Under the pieces are notes generated by a model. It worked only from the letters and a program-made list of their open reading frames with translations. It was not told where the DNA came from and did no database searches. This document shows positions 14,660-20,942 of a stretch of 20,942 nt of DNA, piece after piece. This DNA comes from Sphingobacteriia bacterium (GTDB lineage Bacteria > Bacteroidota > Bacteroidia > NS11-12g > UBA955). Within the stretch, counting starts at the first letter, position 1. Every line of letters starts with the position of its first letter. The stretch spans positions 1 to 20,942 of the forward strand of contig JAGKXC010000032.1 of NCBI GenBank assembly GCA_021151535.1, written 5' to 3'. The position numbers were made by a program, and so were the translations under genes.

Positions 14660-16279
14660 TTATTTCACTGCACAAAGCTTAACCATAATAATTGCTTCGC
14701 GCTTTCCGCCTGTATATCCAGTATTGCGATAATAGCTACCATACCAATATTGCATCGCCTCATATACTGATTCAATTACAGCGGCATCACCATTGCTTGG
14801 ATTAATTTTAAAAGTAGTTTCAGGGTAATACCGCAATTTTTCATCCATAACAGCGGTGATTACTTCCTTAGAATTCTTATAACGCATAAACCACTTACCC
14901 GGCGAAATGGTAGTCATTTGTACTTGTTGATCCTTGTCATTTGTAGTTGTAAAATATTGCATTTGAATAACTTCCTCTTGCAAAATCTGCAAATTCTTAT
15001 CCAAACGCAATTGAAACAAATGGGTATATTGGTGACCTTCATCTACCACCTCGTCAATGCGGTTTCCATTGTTAAAGTGGGTCATTTTATAATACATTTC
15101 AGTTTGAAGGATGAAACCATCGCCAACAAACATCAGAGGCTGTGGTTCAAATTCGTAAATAATTGGAAACTTTTCACCACGCATATTTTTACCTGGTTTA
15201 AAATCACCCAAATGTTTGGCTGCAGAATTAGGGGTAAATTGATAAAACCCAGATATCGCCTGTAAATTAATGAATGTCAATTTGGTAAGTGCTTGATTAG
15301 AACAAAAACCCATATAAATTCCTGGTTGCTTAGGATCAGTTCCTTCACAGTATTTACCAGTAATAAAATATTCTGTACCACCCAAAGACTGTACCTGCAT
15401 GGTAGCAAATGACTTTGTAGATTCAAATTGTTTATCAAACAAAACCGAACTAATAATCTTTCCGTCAACACCAATACGGTATAGCATGTATGTTTTCGGC
15501 GTATGTACTTTTTCATTATAAACCGGCGCTCCCTTTAATTCCCCGGCCACTGCCACCAAATAATCCTCACTACCAGTAATTGGAGCCAAATCCATTATAT
15601 GTGCATTGGCTTTCATTTCAATACCTCTCAAATTCACATCTGCAACACTTGCAGCTCCTGTTCTCCAATTTAAACGCATCACCATTAAATCCATATCCTC
15701 TGTGATGAACTCAATAAATATGGAATTCCCAAAAGCAGAAAATTTACGAATCCTGCGAATTTTCTTACCGCGTAAATCAAATTGACCTTGAATTGTAGAA
15801 ATTTTAACAATTTTATTTAAAAAGATATTTCTACAACTGAATACCCCATCCTTTTGAATATAAACGTGATGGTAACAACCTTCCTTTGAAATTTCCAACG
15901 ATTCTGGTTTGTCTTCATCAAACAAATCCGTGCGCATTTTCTCTGCGAAATTTCCCATCTGCACCAAATTTGTGTCGTACACAAAATAATGGTCAGTAAA
16001 TCCTGCAACCTTTGAAAATTCCTTGCTCACATGAATCAACATCGCTTGTTGCCCCATTCCAAATTCTGTGTAGGTATCATATCCTTTGGGGAAAACCAAT
16101 TTCTCAGCTTTCGACAAAACAATTTGATTTTTATTTTGGGCGATAATATTCTGAACGCCTAAAAATACAAAAGACAGCATCAATCCCAATTTGCCAACAA
16201 ATTTCAAGTTGCCCTTTAGAGAAAAAGATGCGATAGATTTCTGAGAAATCTTGAAGTGATTTAATGCATTTAATTTCAT
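14660..16279 (-). CDS. Uncharacterised secreted protein, 539 residues
   Basis: I do not recognise this family. From ATG 16279 the protein has a basic N-terminus, a hydrophobic core (about 28-44, GKLGLMLSFVFLGVQNI) and a probable signal cleavage before Gln-Asn-Lys-Asn. The mature part is beta-rich, with recurring short strands ending in Gly, Asp and aromatic residues, such as GSEDYLVAVAGELKG, GGTEYFITGKYCEGTD and PGKWFMRYKNSKEVIT. A beta-propeller-like fold is possible but is only inference. There is no lipobox, no T9SS tail, no barrel C-terminus and no catalytic motif I can name. The frame extends 14 codons upstream to 16321, which would bury the signal peptide. It has its own candidate promoter at 16299-16306 and ends at a shared hairpin, so it appears monocistronic. 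Confidence 0.85.
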   Translation of the reverse strand: MKLNALNHFKISQKSIASFSLKGNLKFVGKLGLMLSFVFLGVQNIIAQNKNQIVLSKAEKLVFPKGYDTYTEFGMGQQAMLIHVSKEFSKVAGFTDHYFVYDTNLVQMGNFAEKMRTDLFDEDKPESLEISKEGCYHHVYIQKDGVFSCRNIFLNKIVKISTIQGQFDLRGKKIRRIRKFSAFGNSIFIEFITEDMDLMVMRLNWRTGAASVADVNLRGIEMKANAHIMDLAPITGSEDYLVAVAGELKGAPVYNEKVHTPKTYMLYRIGVDGKIISSVLFDKQFESTKSFATMQVQSLGGTEYFITGKYCEGTDPKQPGIYMGFCSNQALTKLTFINLQAISGFYQFTPNSAAKHLGDFKPGKNMRGEKFPIIYEFEPQPLMFVGDGFILQTEMYYKMTHFNNGNRIDEVVDEGHQYTHLFQLRLDKNLQILQEEVIQMQYFTTTNDKDQQVQMTTISPGKWFMRYKNSKEVITAVMDEKLRYYPETTFKINPSNGDAAVIESVYEAMQYWYGSYYRNTGYTGGKREAIIMVKLCAVK

Positions 16280-16298
16280 TATAAGTTCAATAGCGTTC

Positions 16299-16306
16299 CA
16301 AAAATA
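16299..16306 (-). promoter_or_regulatory. -7 element (TATTTTTG) of the unknown secreted gene
   Basis: On the minus strand TATTTTTG matches TAnnTTTG exactly and lies 19 nt before ATG 16279. If it is used, the true start must be downstream of it, which supports 16279 over 16321. Confidence 0.45.
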
Positions 16307-16398
16307 GCCATTGAAGATCAAATACTTTAGATACCTTAACCTAAAATGAGTTGTAAATTAAACTTTAGGATAAAAATGTGACAAAATATTAGCACAAT

Positions 16399-17121
16399 TT
16401 ACTTCAATCTATTGGGATTCTCATCTATAAAATTACTCCAATCAGCCCGCTTTCCTTTCCCAGATGCCGAACGATTATTCCCTTTATTACCCCTTCCCCT
16501 ACTCATGCTACTTTTGGCTAACAAAGCGGCAACTGCCGGATCTTTGGAATCTAAGGCTCCTGAATTATTCATAAAAGTAGCCGTTCCTGTTAAGGACAAA
16601 TTTTGGGATGACTGTGCCTTATTCTTACCAAATGCACGGGGCATAAACTGATAATAATGACAAACAGCTGCGGCTAATCCATCAGTAGCATCCAATGTTT
16701 CTGGTTGTTCCGTAAAATTAAACTCAGCATGCAACATGGCATGAACTTGCTCCTTACTAGAATTACCGCTTCCAGTTATGCTTTGTTTGATGGTTCTAGG
16801 CACATATTCATATACCTCTAACCCACGAGAAATGGCGGCAGCAATGGCAACCCCTTGTGCCCTTCCCAACTTTAACATACTCTGTACGTTCTTGCCAAAA
16901 AATGGCGCTTCAATCGCCACTTCAGTTACCTCGTATCCGTCGATTAAAGCAGTGATTTTTTCGTAAATATGAAATAATTTCTTACCTGCATCACCAATTT
17001 TACCCAAACGCACTACACCCATACCCAACAATTGTGGCCGACCTAACTCTATCACTATCAATCCATAACCCAATAAATTAGTACCTGGATCAATGCCAAG
17101 AATCACCCTTTTTTTCTCCAC
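16399..17121 (-). CDS. ruvC: Holliday junction endonuclease RuvC
   Basis: RuvC cuts Holliday junctions as a dimer together with RuvAB. The RNase H-like core fills residues 1-160. Acidic active-site residues are visible: Asp11 (ILGIDPGTN), Glu71 (VAIEAPFFGKN), and Asp144 and Asp147 (LDATDGLAAAVCH). The 240-residue length exceeds the usual 170-190. Residues about 163-225 form an Asn/Ser/Gly/Lys-rich tail (SRGRGNKGNNRSASGKGKR) before a conserved-looking end, ADWSNFIDENPNRLK, which resembles the C-terminal WxxFxxxNPxR motif of Bacteroidota RuvC. I chose GTG 17121 because it gives Met-Glu-Lys-Lys directly before the first strand and has a promoter-like box four bases upstream. A TTG at 17154 would overlap that promoter. 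It diverges from aconitase; no ruvA or ruvB adjoins. Confidence 0.95.
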   Translation of the reverse strand: MEKKRVILGIDPGTNLLGYGLIVIELGRPQLLGMGVVRLGKIGDAGKKLFHIYEKITALIDGYEVTEVAIEAPFFGKNVQSMLKLGRAQGVAIAAAISRGLEVYEYVPRTIKQSITGSGNSSKEQVHAMLHAEFNFTEQPETLDATDGLAAAVCHYYQFMPRAFGKNKAQSSQNLSLTGTATFMNNSGALDSKDPAVAALLAKSSMSRGRGNKGNNRSASGKGKRADWSNFIDENPNRLK

Positions 17122-17125
17122 ATCA

Positions 17126-17154
17126 CAAAGATGGTAAAATGCTGTTAAAATCAA
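17126..17154 (-). promoter_or_regulatory. Candidate ruvC promoter (TTG, 18 nt, CATCTTTG)
   Basis: On the minus strand a TTG (17152-17154) is followed after 18 nt by CATCTTTG (17126-17133), one mismatch from TAnnTTTG, then TGAT and the GTG at 17121. The spacing fits the Bacteroidota promoter model. Confidence 0.45.
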
Positions 17155-17196
17155 GGAAAAATCACGAAATTTGTAAAAAAATCAAGTTAAGATATT

Positions 17197-19461
17197 ATGG
17201 CTTTCGATCTGGATCTCATCAAATCAACCTACGCAAATATGCCGGCAAAAGTAGCTGCTGCCCGCCAGGCATTGGGTCGTCCCTTAACCCTTACTGAAAA
17301 AATCCTATATTCACACTTGTGGGACAATGCTTCTCCAAAAGCATTCGCAAGAGCTGCGGATTATGTAGATTTCGCTCCGGATCGTGTAGCTATGCAAGAC
17401 GCAACTGCTCAAATGGCATTGTTGCAGTTCATGCAAGCGGGTCGCCCAAAAGTTGCAGTTCCTTCAACTGTGCATTGCGATCACTTAATCACAGCTAAAA
17501 CTGGCGCTAACGAAGATTTGAAAGTTGCAAACAGCGAAAGCAAAGAAGTTTATGATTTCTTGGCTTCTGTTTCCAATAAATATGGCATCGGCTTCTGGAA
17601 GCCAGGTGCAGGTATCATCCACCAAGTTGTACTTGAAAACTACGCTTTCCCAGGTGGTATGATGATCGGTACCGATTCTCACACTGTAAACGCAGGTGGT
17701 TTGGGTATGATCGCCATTGGTGTTGGTGGTGCTGACGCATGTGACGTAATGGCTGGATTGCCATGGGAACTAAAATGGCCAAAACTTATCGGTATCAAAT
17801 TAACCGGTAAATTGAGTGGTTGGGCTGCTCCAAAAGACGTAATCTTGAAAGTTGCTGGTATCCTTACTGTTAAAGGTGGAACTGGTGCTATCGTAGAATA
17901 TTTTGGCGAAGGTGCTACTTCAATGAGTTGCACAGGTAAAGGCACAATCTGTAACATGGGTGCTGAAATCGGTGCTACCACTTCTACCTTCGGTTACGAT
18001 GAAAGCATGGAGCGCTACTTGCGTTCTACCAATAGAGCTGATATCGCTGATCTTGCCAACGGTGTTAAAGAACACCTTACTGCAGACCCAGAGGTTTACG
18101 CAAACCCAGAAAAATATTTCGATGAAGTAATCGAAATCAACTTAAACGAACTTGAACCACATTTGAATGGTCCTTTCACTCCAGATTTGGCCACTCCTAT
18201 CTCTAAAATGAAAGAAGCCGCCGCCGCGAACGGATGGCCAACCAGAGTTGAAGTAGGTTTGATCGGTTCTTGTACAAACTCTTCATATGAAGACATCAGC
18301 AGAGCCGTGAGCTTGGCAAAGCAAGTTTCTGAAAAGAACTTGAAAACCAAAGCAGAATACATGATCACTCCTGGTTCTGAGCAAGTTCGTTACACCATCG
18401 AAAGAGATGGATTCCTTGAAGTATTTGATCAAATCGGCGCTAAAGTATTCACCAATGCTTGTGGTCCTTGTATCGGAATGTGGGATCGTACTGGCGCTGA
18501 AAAACAAGAGAAAAACACCATCGTACATAGCTTTAACAGAAACTTTGCAAAGCGTGCAGATGGCAACCCAAATACATACGCTTTCGTAGCTAGCCCGGAG
18601 TTGGTAACAGCGTTGGCTATCGCCGGTGATCTTACATTTAACCCGCTTACCGATACCCTTACCAACGAAAAAGGGGAGCAAGTAAAATTGGATCCTCCAA
18701 CTGGCGATGAATTGCCAGTAAAAGGATTTGCAGTTGAAGATGCAGGCTATCAAGCCCCAGCAGCAGATGGCTCAGGCGTACAAGTAATGGTTGATCCTCA
18801 AAGTGCTCGTTTGCAATTGTTGGATCCATTTACAGCTTGGGAAGGTAATAACTTAACAGGCCTAAAACTCCTTATTAAAGTAAAAGGTAAGTGCACCACA
18901 GACCACATCTCTATGGCTGGCCCATGGTTGAAATTCCGAGGTCACTTAGACAATATCTCTAACAACCTTTTGATTGGCGCAATCAACATTTTCAACGAAA
19001 AACCAAACGAAGTTAAGAACCAATTAACTGGCGAATATGGCGCAGTTCCTGCTGTTCAACGTGCTTATAAAGCCGCTGGCTTAGGCTCTGTTGTAGTGGG
19101 CGATGAAAACTATGGTGAAGGTAGTTCTCGCGAACATGCTGCCATGGAACCCCGTCACCTAGGCGTTAGAGCTGTTTTGGTAAAATCATTCGCTCGTATC
19201 CACGAAACCAACTTGAAAAAACAAGGTATGTTGGCTTTGACCTTCGCTAACAAAGAAGATTATAATAAAATTCAAGAAAGCGACAATATCGATATTATTG
19301 GTTTAACTGAATTTGCTCCTGGTAAGTCATTGCATATGATATTAAACCATGCAGATGGCAGCAGCGATACAATCGAAGTAAACCATAGCTATAACGATCA
19401 ACAGATCGAATGGTTCAAAGCCGGTGGCGCATTGAATATCATCAGAAAAAACATCGCTTAA
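17197..19461 (+). CDS. acn: Aconitate hydratase, mitochondrial type
   Basis: Aconitase isomerises citrate to isocitrate through cis-aconitate in the TCA cycle. The 754-residue length and sequence fit the mitochondrial-type family rather than the longer AcnA or AcnB. The 4Fe-4S cluster ligands are Cys359 (GLIGSCTNSSYED), Cys422 and Cys425 (NACGPCIGMWDRTGAE). Other active-site segments are PSTVHCDHLI (89-98), IGTDSHTVNAGG (157-168) and, in the C-terminal swivel domain, GDENYGEGSSREHAAMEPRH (635-654). The start is ATG 17197, 75 bp from the divergent ruvC start. GAAATTTG at 17166-17173, one mismatch from TAnnTTTG and 23 nt upstream, is a weak promoter candidate. A strong terminator follows at 19487. 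Codons are more uniform than in neighbours (many GGT and GCT), as in highly expressed genes. Confidence 0.98.
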   Translation: MAFDLDLIKSTYANMPAKVAAARQALGRPLTLTEKILYSHLWDNASPKAFARAADYVDFAPDRVAMQDATAQMALLQFMQAGRPKVAVPSTVHCDHLITAKTGANEDLKVANSESKEVYDFLASVSNKYGIGFWKPGAGIIHQVVLENYAFPGGMMIGTDSHTVNAGGLGMIAIGVGGADACDVMAGLPWELKWPKLIGIKLTGKLSGWAAPKDVILKVAGILTVKGGTGAIVEYFGEGATSMSCTGKGTICNMGAEIGATTSTFGYDESMERYLRSTNRADIADLANGVKEHLTADPEVYANPEKYFDEVIEINLNELEPHLNGPFTPDLATPISKMKEAAAANGWPTRVEVGLIGSCTNSSYEDISRAVSLAKQVSEKNLKTKAEYMITPGSEQVRYTIERDGFLEVFDQIGAKVFTNACGPCIGMWDRTGAEKQEKNTIVHSFNRNFAKRADGNPNTYAFVASPELVTALAIAGDLTFNPLTDTLTNEKGEQVKLDPPTGDELPVKGFAVEDAGYQAPAADGSGVQVMVDPQSARLQLLDPFTAWEGNNLTGLKLLIKVKGKCTTDHISMAGPWLKFRGHLDNISNNLLIGAINIFNEKPNEVKNQLTGEYGAVPAVQRAYKAAGLGSVVVGDENYGEGSSREHAAMEPRHLGVRAVLVKSFARIHETNLKKQGMLALTFANKEDYNKIQESDNIDIIGLTEFAPGKSLHMILNHADGSSDTIEVNHSYNDQQIEWFKAGGALNIIRKNIA

Positions 19462-19486
19462 TTCAATAAGATTAAGTTATTCAAAT

Positions 19487-19519
19487 AAAAAGGGCGCTTG
19501 AATCAAGCGCCCTTTTTTT
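19487..19519. terminator. Strong bidirectional terminator
   Basis: GGGCGCTTG (19492-19500) pairs perfectly with CAAGCGCCC (19504-19512) around an AAT loop. A-runs and T-runs on either side extend the stem. It serves aconitase on the plus strand and the convergent serine hydrolase on the minus strand (stop at 19537). Confidence 0.95.
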
Positions 19520-19536
19520 ATGTCTTCCAGTAAAAT

Positions 19537-20763
19537 CTATTTCTTTCCAAACTGAGCTACCGCCTCTTTTACATAGGTACGAATACATTCAAAAACAGGT
19601 CCTTTATCGCCCTTTAATACCCCATGACCTGTTCTAATGATTACCATGTTGTAAGCGGGAATCATGCATATATATTGACCGTTTAAGCCGTTGAAATAGG
19701 TAAACTTAATACCAGCCTCTTCACCAATCCAAAATGAATGGCCGTAATGCTCCGCCTTGAATGGCTTCTGCGCTTCAACCAATGCCGCAGAATCAATCAC
19801 GCCCTTACCATGATGCAATACCATTAAGCCCAAACGGCCAAAATCTCTCGCAGCCGCATCCACACAGCAATAGCTCAACTCTTTGCCATTTTCACGATCT
19901 AACTGCCAACTTGCAGGCATTTCCATACCCAATGGCTTCCACAAAAACTCAGATGCCAATTCTGCCAAAGGTTTTCCTGTAGCTTTGATCAAAACCAAGC
20001 CCATTATTTGTGTTGCACCACTTTGATATTGATAATGCGTACCTGGTTCGCGTACAATTGGAATTCTCTTCATCGTACTTTCCACATCGGTGCCGTAATA
20101 TGCCTTTGCGGTAATTCCAAAAGGCGATACATAACTTTCATCCCATTCCAATCCGGCCGTCATGGTTATTAAATGCCTCAAAGTTAATTTGCTTGCATAC
20201 AACTCCCACTGCGGATTGGTTTGAGCCGCTGGGTTTCCAGATTCATCCAACATTCCTACCCAAGGCAAATATTTCCTCACCGGCACATCCCAAGAAGGTA
20301 TCAATCCATTCTGAATGGCTTTTTGCGCTATTAAATAGGTAATAGTTTTGGCCATTGAAAAAGAATTGCTTCGCATTTTTGCTGCCAATTCCTGTCCTTC
20401 TGTGCCAGCAGCATTACCAGATTCTTCCAACAATGCACCCATATATCGCTCACAAATCAATGAATCATTTCTAAAAACTAAAAATGATCCAGAATGTGTT
20501 TCTTCCAACACTTTCATCAAAGGCTCAGATAGCGGAACGTCAAACCTATTGGCAGCCATCATCAAAGGTTGAATATGCATGGAATCGTTCGCAATTCCAT
20601 GTAAATCAAAGTACTTCCAATCCAAATAATTAGCACTTTTCTCACCTTTTAAATAAGTTAACCGTACTCCTTTAATTAAATATTGATAAGGAGATATATA
20701 AACCAAACCAACTAATAATAATACCACGGCAAATACCGCTAACGTTCTTTGTAGCAATTTCAT
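19537..20763 (-). CDS. Membrane-anchored beta-lactamase-fold serine hydrolase
   Basis: The 408-residue protein has an N-terminal hydrophobic anchor (about 7-24) without a clear cleavage site, so it is probably held at the periplasmic face of the inner membrane. The hydrolase domain (about 90-400) resembles class C beta-lactamase, EstB and 6-aminohexanoate-dimer hydrolase (NylB). Visible motifs are S-x-x-K as SMAK (Ser136, Lys139), a Tyr-x-Ser at YQS (Tyr246-Ser248) where beta-lactamases have Tyr-x-Asn, RHLITMTAGLEWDESY, and FNGLNGQY near the end. Tyr-x-Ser favours an esterase, amidase or peptidase over a true beta-lactamase, but the substrate cannot be told. It begins at ATG 20763 with a good promoter upstream and is a single-gene unit. 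It differs from the T9SS-tailed hydrolase at 13196 in both export and motifs. Confidence 0.92.
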   Translation of the reverse strand: MKLLQRTLAVFAVVLLLVGLVYISPYQYLIKGVRLTYLKGEKSANYLDWKYFDLHGIANDSMHIQPLMMAANRFDVPLSEPLMKVLEETHSGSFLVFRNDSLICERYMGALLEESGNAAGTEGQELAAKMRSNSFSMAKTITYLIAQKAIQNGLIPSWDVPVRKYLPWVGMLDESGNPAAQTNPQWELYASKLTLRHLITMTAGLEWDESYVSPFGITAKAYYGTDVESTMKRIPIVREPGTHYQYQSGATQIMGLVLIKATGKPLAELASEFLWKPLGMEMPASWQLDRENGKELSYCCVDAAARDFGRLGLMVLHHGKGVIDSAALVEAQKPFKAEHYGHSFWIGEEAGIKFTYFNGLNGQYICMIPAYNMVIIRTGHGVLKGDKGPVFECIRTYVKEAVAQFGKK

Positions 20764-20770
20764 ATTAAAT

Positions 20771-20802
20771 CAAATATACAACTGTATTTTACTCTTTAAC
20801 AA
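20771..20802 (-). promoter_or_regulatory. Bacteroidota-type promoter of the membrane hydrolase
   Basis: On the minus strand TTG (20800-20802) is followed after 21 nt by an exact TATATTTG (20771-20778), then seven bases to ATG 20763. Both boxes and the spacing match the TTG-N17-23-TAnnTTTG model, the best promoter match in the window. Confidence 0.65.
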
Positions 20803-20840
20803 TCAAATACAAAAAAGTATTTATTTCTGCTAAATTTAAT

Positions 20841-20859
20841 CGTTAAACATTCGTTAAAC
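20841..20859. repeat. Direct repeat of CGTTAAAC with 11-bp period
   Basis: CGTTAAAC occurs at 20841-20848 and again at 20852-20859, one helical turn apart, in the intergenic region between the divergent hydrolase and the possible next gene. The spacing suits a regulator binding one DNA face, but a chance repeat in AT-rich DNA is possible. Confidence 0.4.
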
Positions 20860-20886
20860 CTCAATTCTGTTGTACTTGAATATCAT

Positions 20887-20894
20887 TATATTTG
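20887..20894 (+). promoter_or_regulatory. Possible -7 element (TATATTTG) for a gene at the right edge
   Basis: TATATTTG matches TAnnTTTG exactly and lies 21 nt before a GTG at 20916. The nearest upstream TTG is at 14 nt, shorter than the usual spacing. Confidence 0.35.
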
Positions 20895-20915
20895 TATTTT
20901 ATCAAGTTTTCGCCT

Positions 20916-20942
20916 GTGAAAAAGCCATTTGCATACCCATCA
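20916..20942 (+). CDS. Possible start of a gene running off the right edge
   Basis: GTG 20916 opens a frame of nine codons (Met-Lys-Lys-Pro-Phe-Ala-Tyr-Pro-Ser) that continues past the window. The Lys-Lys after the start and the upstream TATATTTG are compatible with a real gene, but too little is visible to name it or be sure. Confidence 0.3.

Noticed and set aside
16280..16321. Upstream extension of the unknown secreted protein
   Set aside because: It would put 14 residues before the signal peptide and would span the candidate promoter box.
17122..17154. TTG start for RuvC at 17154
   Set aside because: The extra 11 residues precede the conserved first strand and are encoded by what looks like the promoter.
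17485..18753. Several 65-156 codon minus-strand frames inside aconitase
   Set aside because: They are antisense shadows of a highly conserved gene with strong codon bias; none has recognisable domains.
1..20942. CRISPR array, tRNA/rRNA genes, insertion sequences, prophage or defence island
   Set aside because: I saw no regularly spaced repeats, cloverleaf-like sequence, transposase or phage motifs. The gene content is core housekeeping and envelope functions.

Overview
This is an ordinary chromosomal stretch from a member of the Bacteroidota, AT-rich and densely coded. The evidence is the gliding/T9SS genes gldD and gldE beside ssb and mutY, a type IX secretion C-terminal domain on one hydrolase, a TonB-dependent receptor with an N-terminal carboxypeptidase-regulatory-like domain, a mitochondrial-type aconitase, and the phylum's promoter element TAnnTTTG at several gene starts. 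I cannot place it confidently below phylum.

Left part (1-4121, minus strand): mutY, ssb, gldE, gldD and a truncated secreted TPR-like protein all read leftwards with short gaps, so DNA repair/replication genes sit with gliding and type IX secretion genes. Diverging from mutY on the plus strand (4172-6989) are an HU/IHF-family protein, a membrane-anchored TPR protein, a 29-residue very basic COX24/AURKAIP1-like peptide (likely ribosome-associated) and an RNase E/G family ribonuclease.

Middle part (7130-14581, plus strand): a TonB-dependent receptor ending at a strong hairpin terminator, then an OmpA-domain lipoprotein, rlmH and argS, then a secreted beta-lactamase-fold serine hydrolase with a T9SS sorting domain. 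A hairpin at 14607-14643 separates this from the minus-strand genes that follow.

Right part (14660-20942): an unrecognised secreted protein and ruvC on the minus strand, aconitase diverging from ruvC on the plus strand, and a bidirectional terminator shared with a convergent, membrane-anchored serine hydrolase. A new plus-strand gene may begin at the right edge.

There is no gene-free stretch over 300 bases; the longest gaps are about 140-150 bp (6990-7129, 9635-9775, 20764-20915). I saw no tRNA, rRNA, CRISPR array, insertion sequence, phage gene or defence system. The main things worth checking are the near-leaderless promoter arrangement, apparent insertions in ArgRS and RuvC, the micro-ORF, and the unknown secreted protein; I do not see a clearly new multi-gene system.
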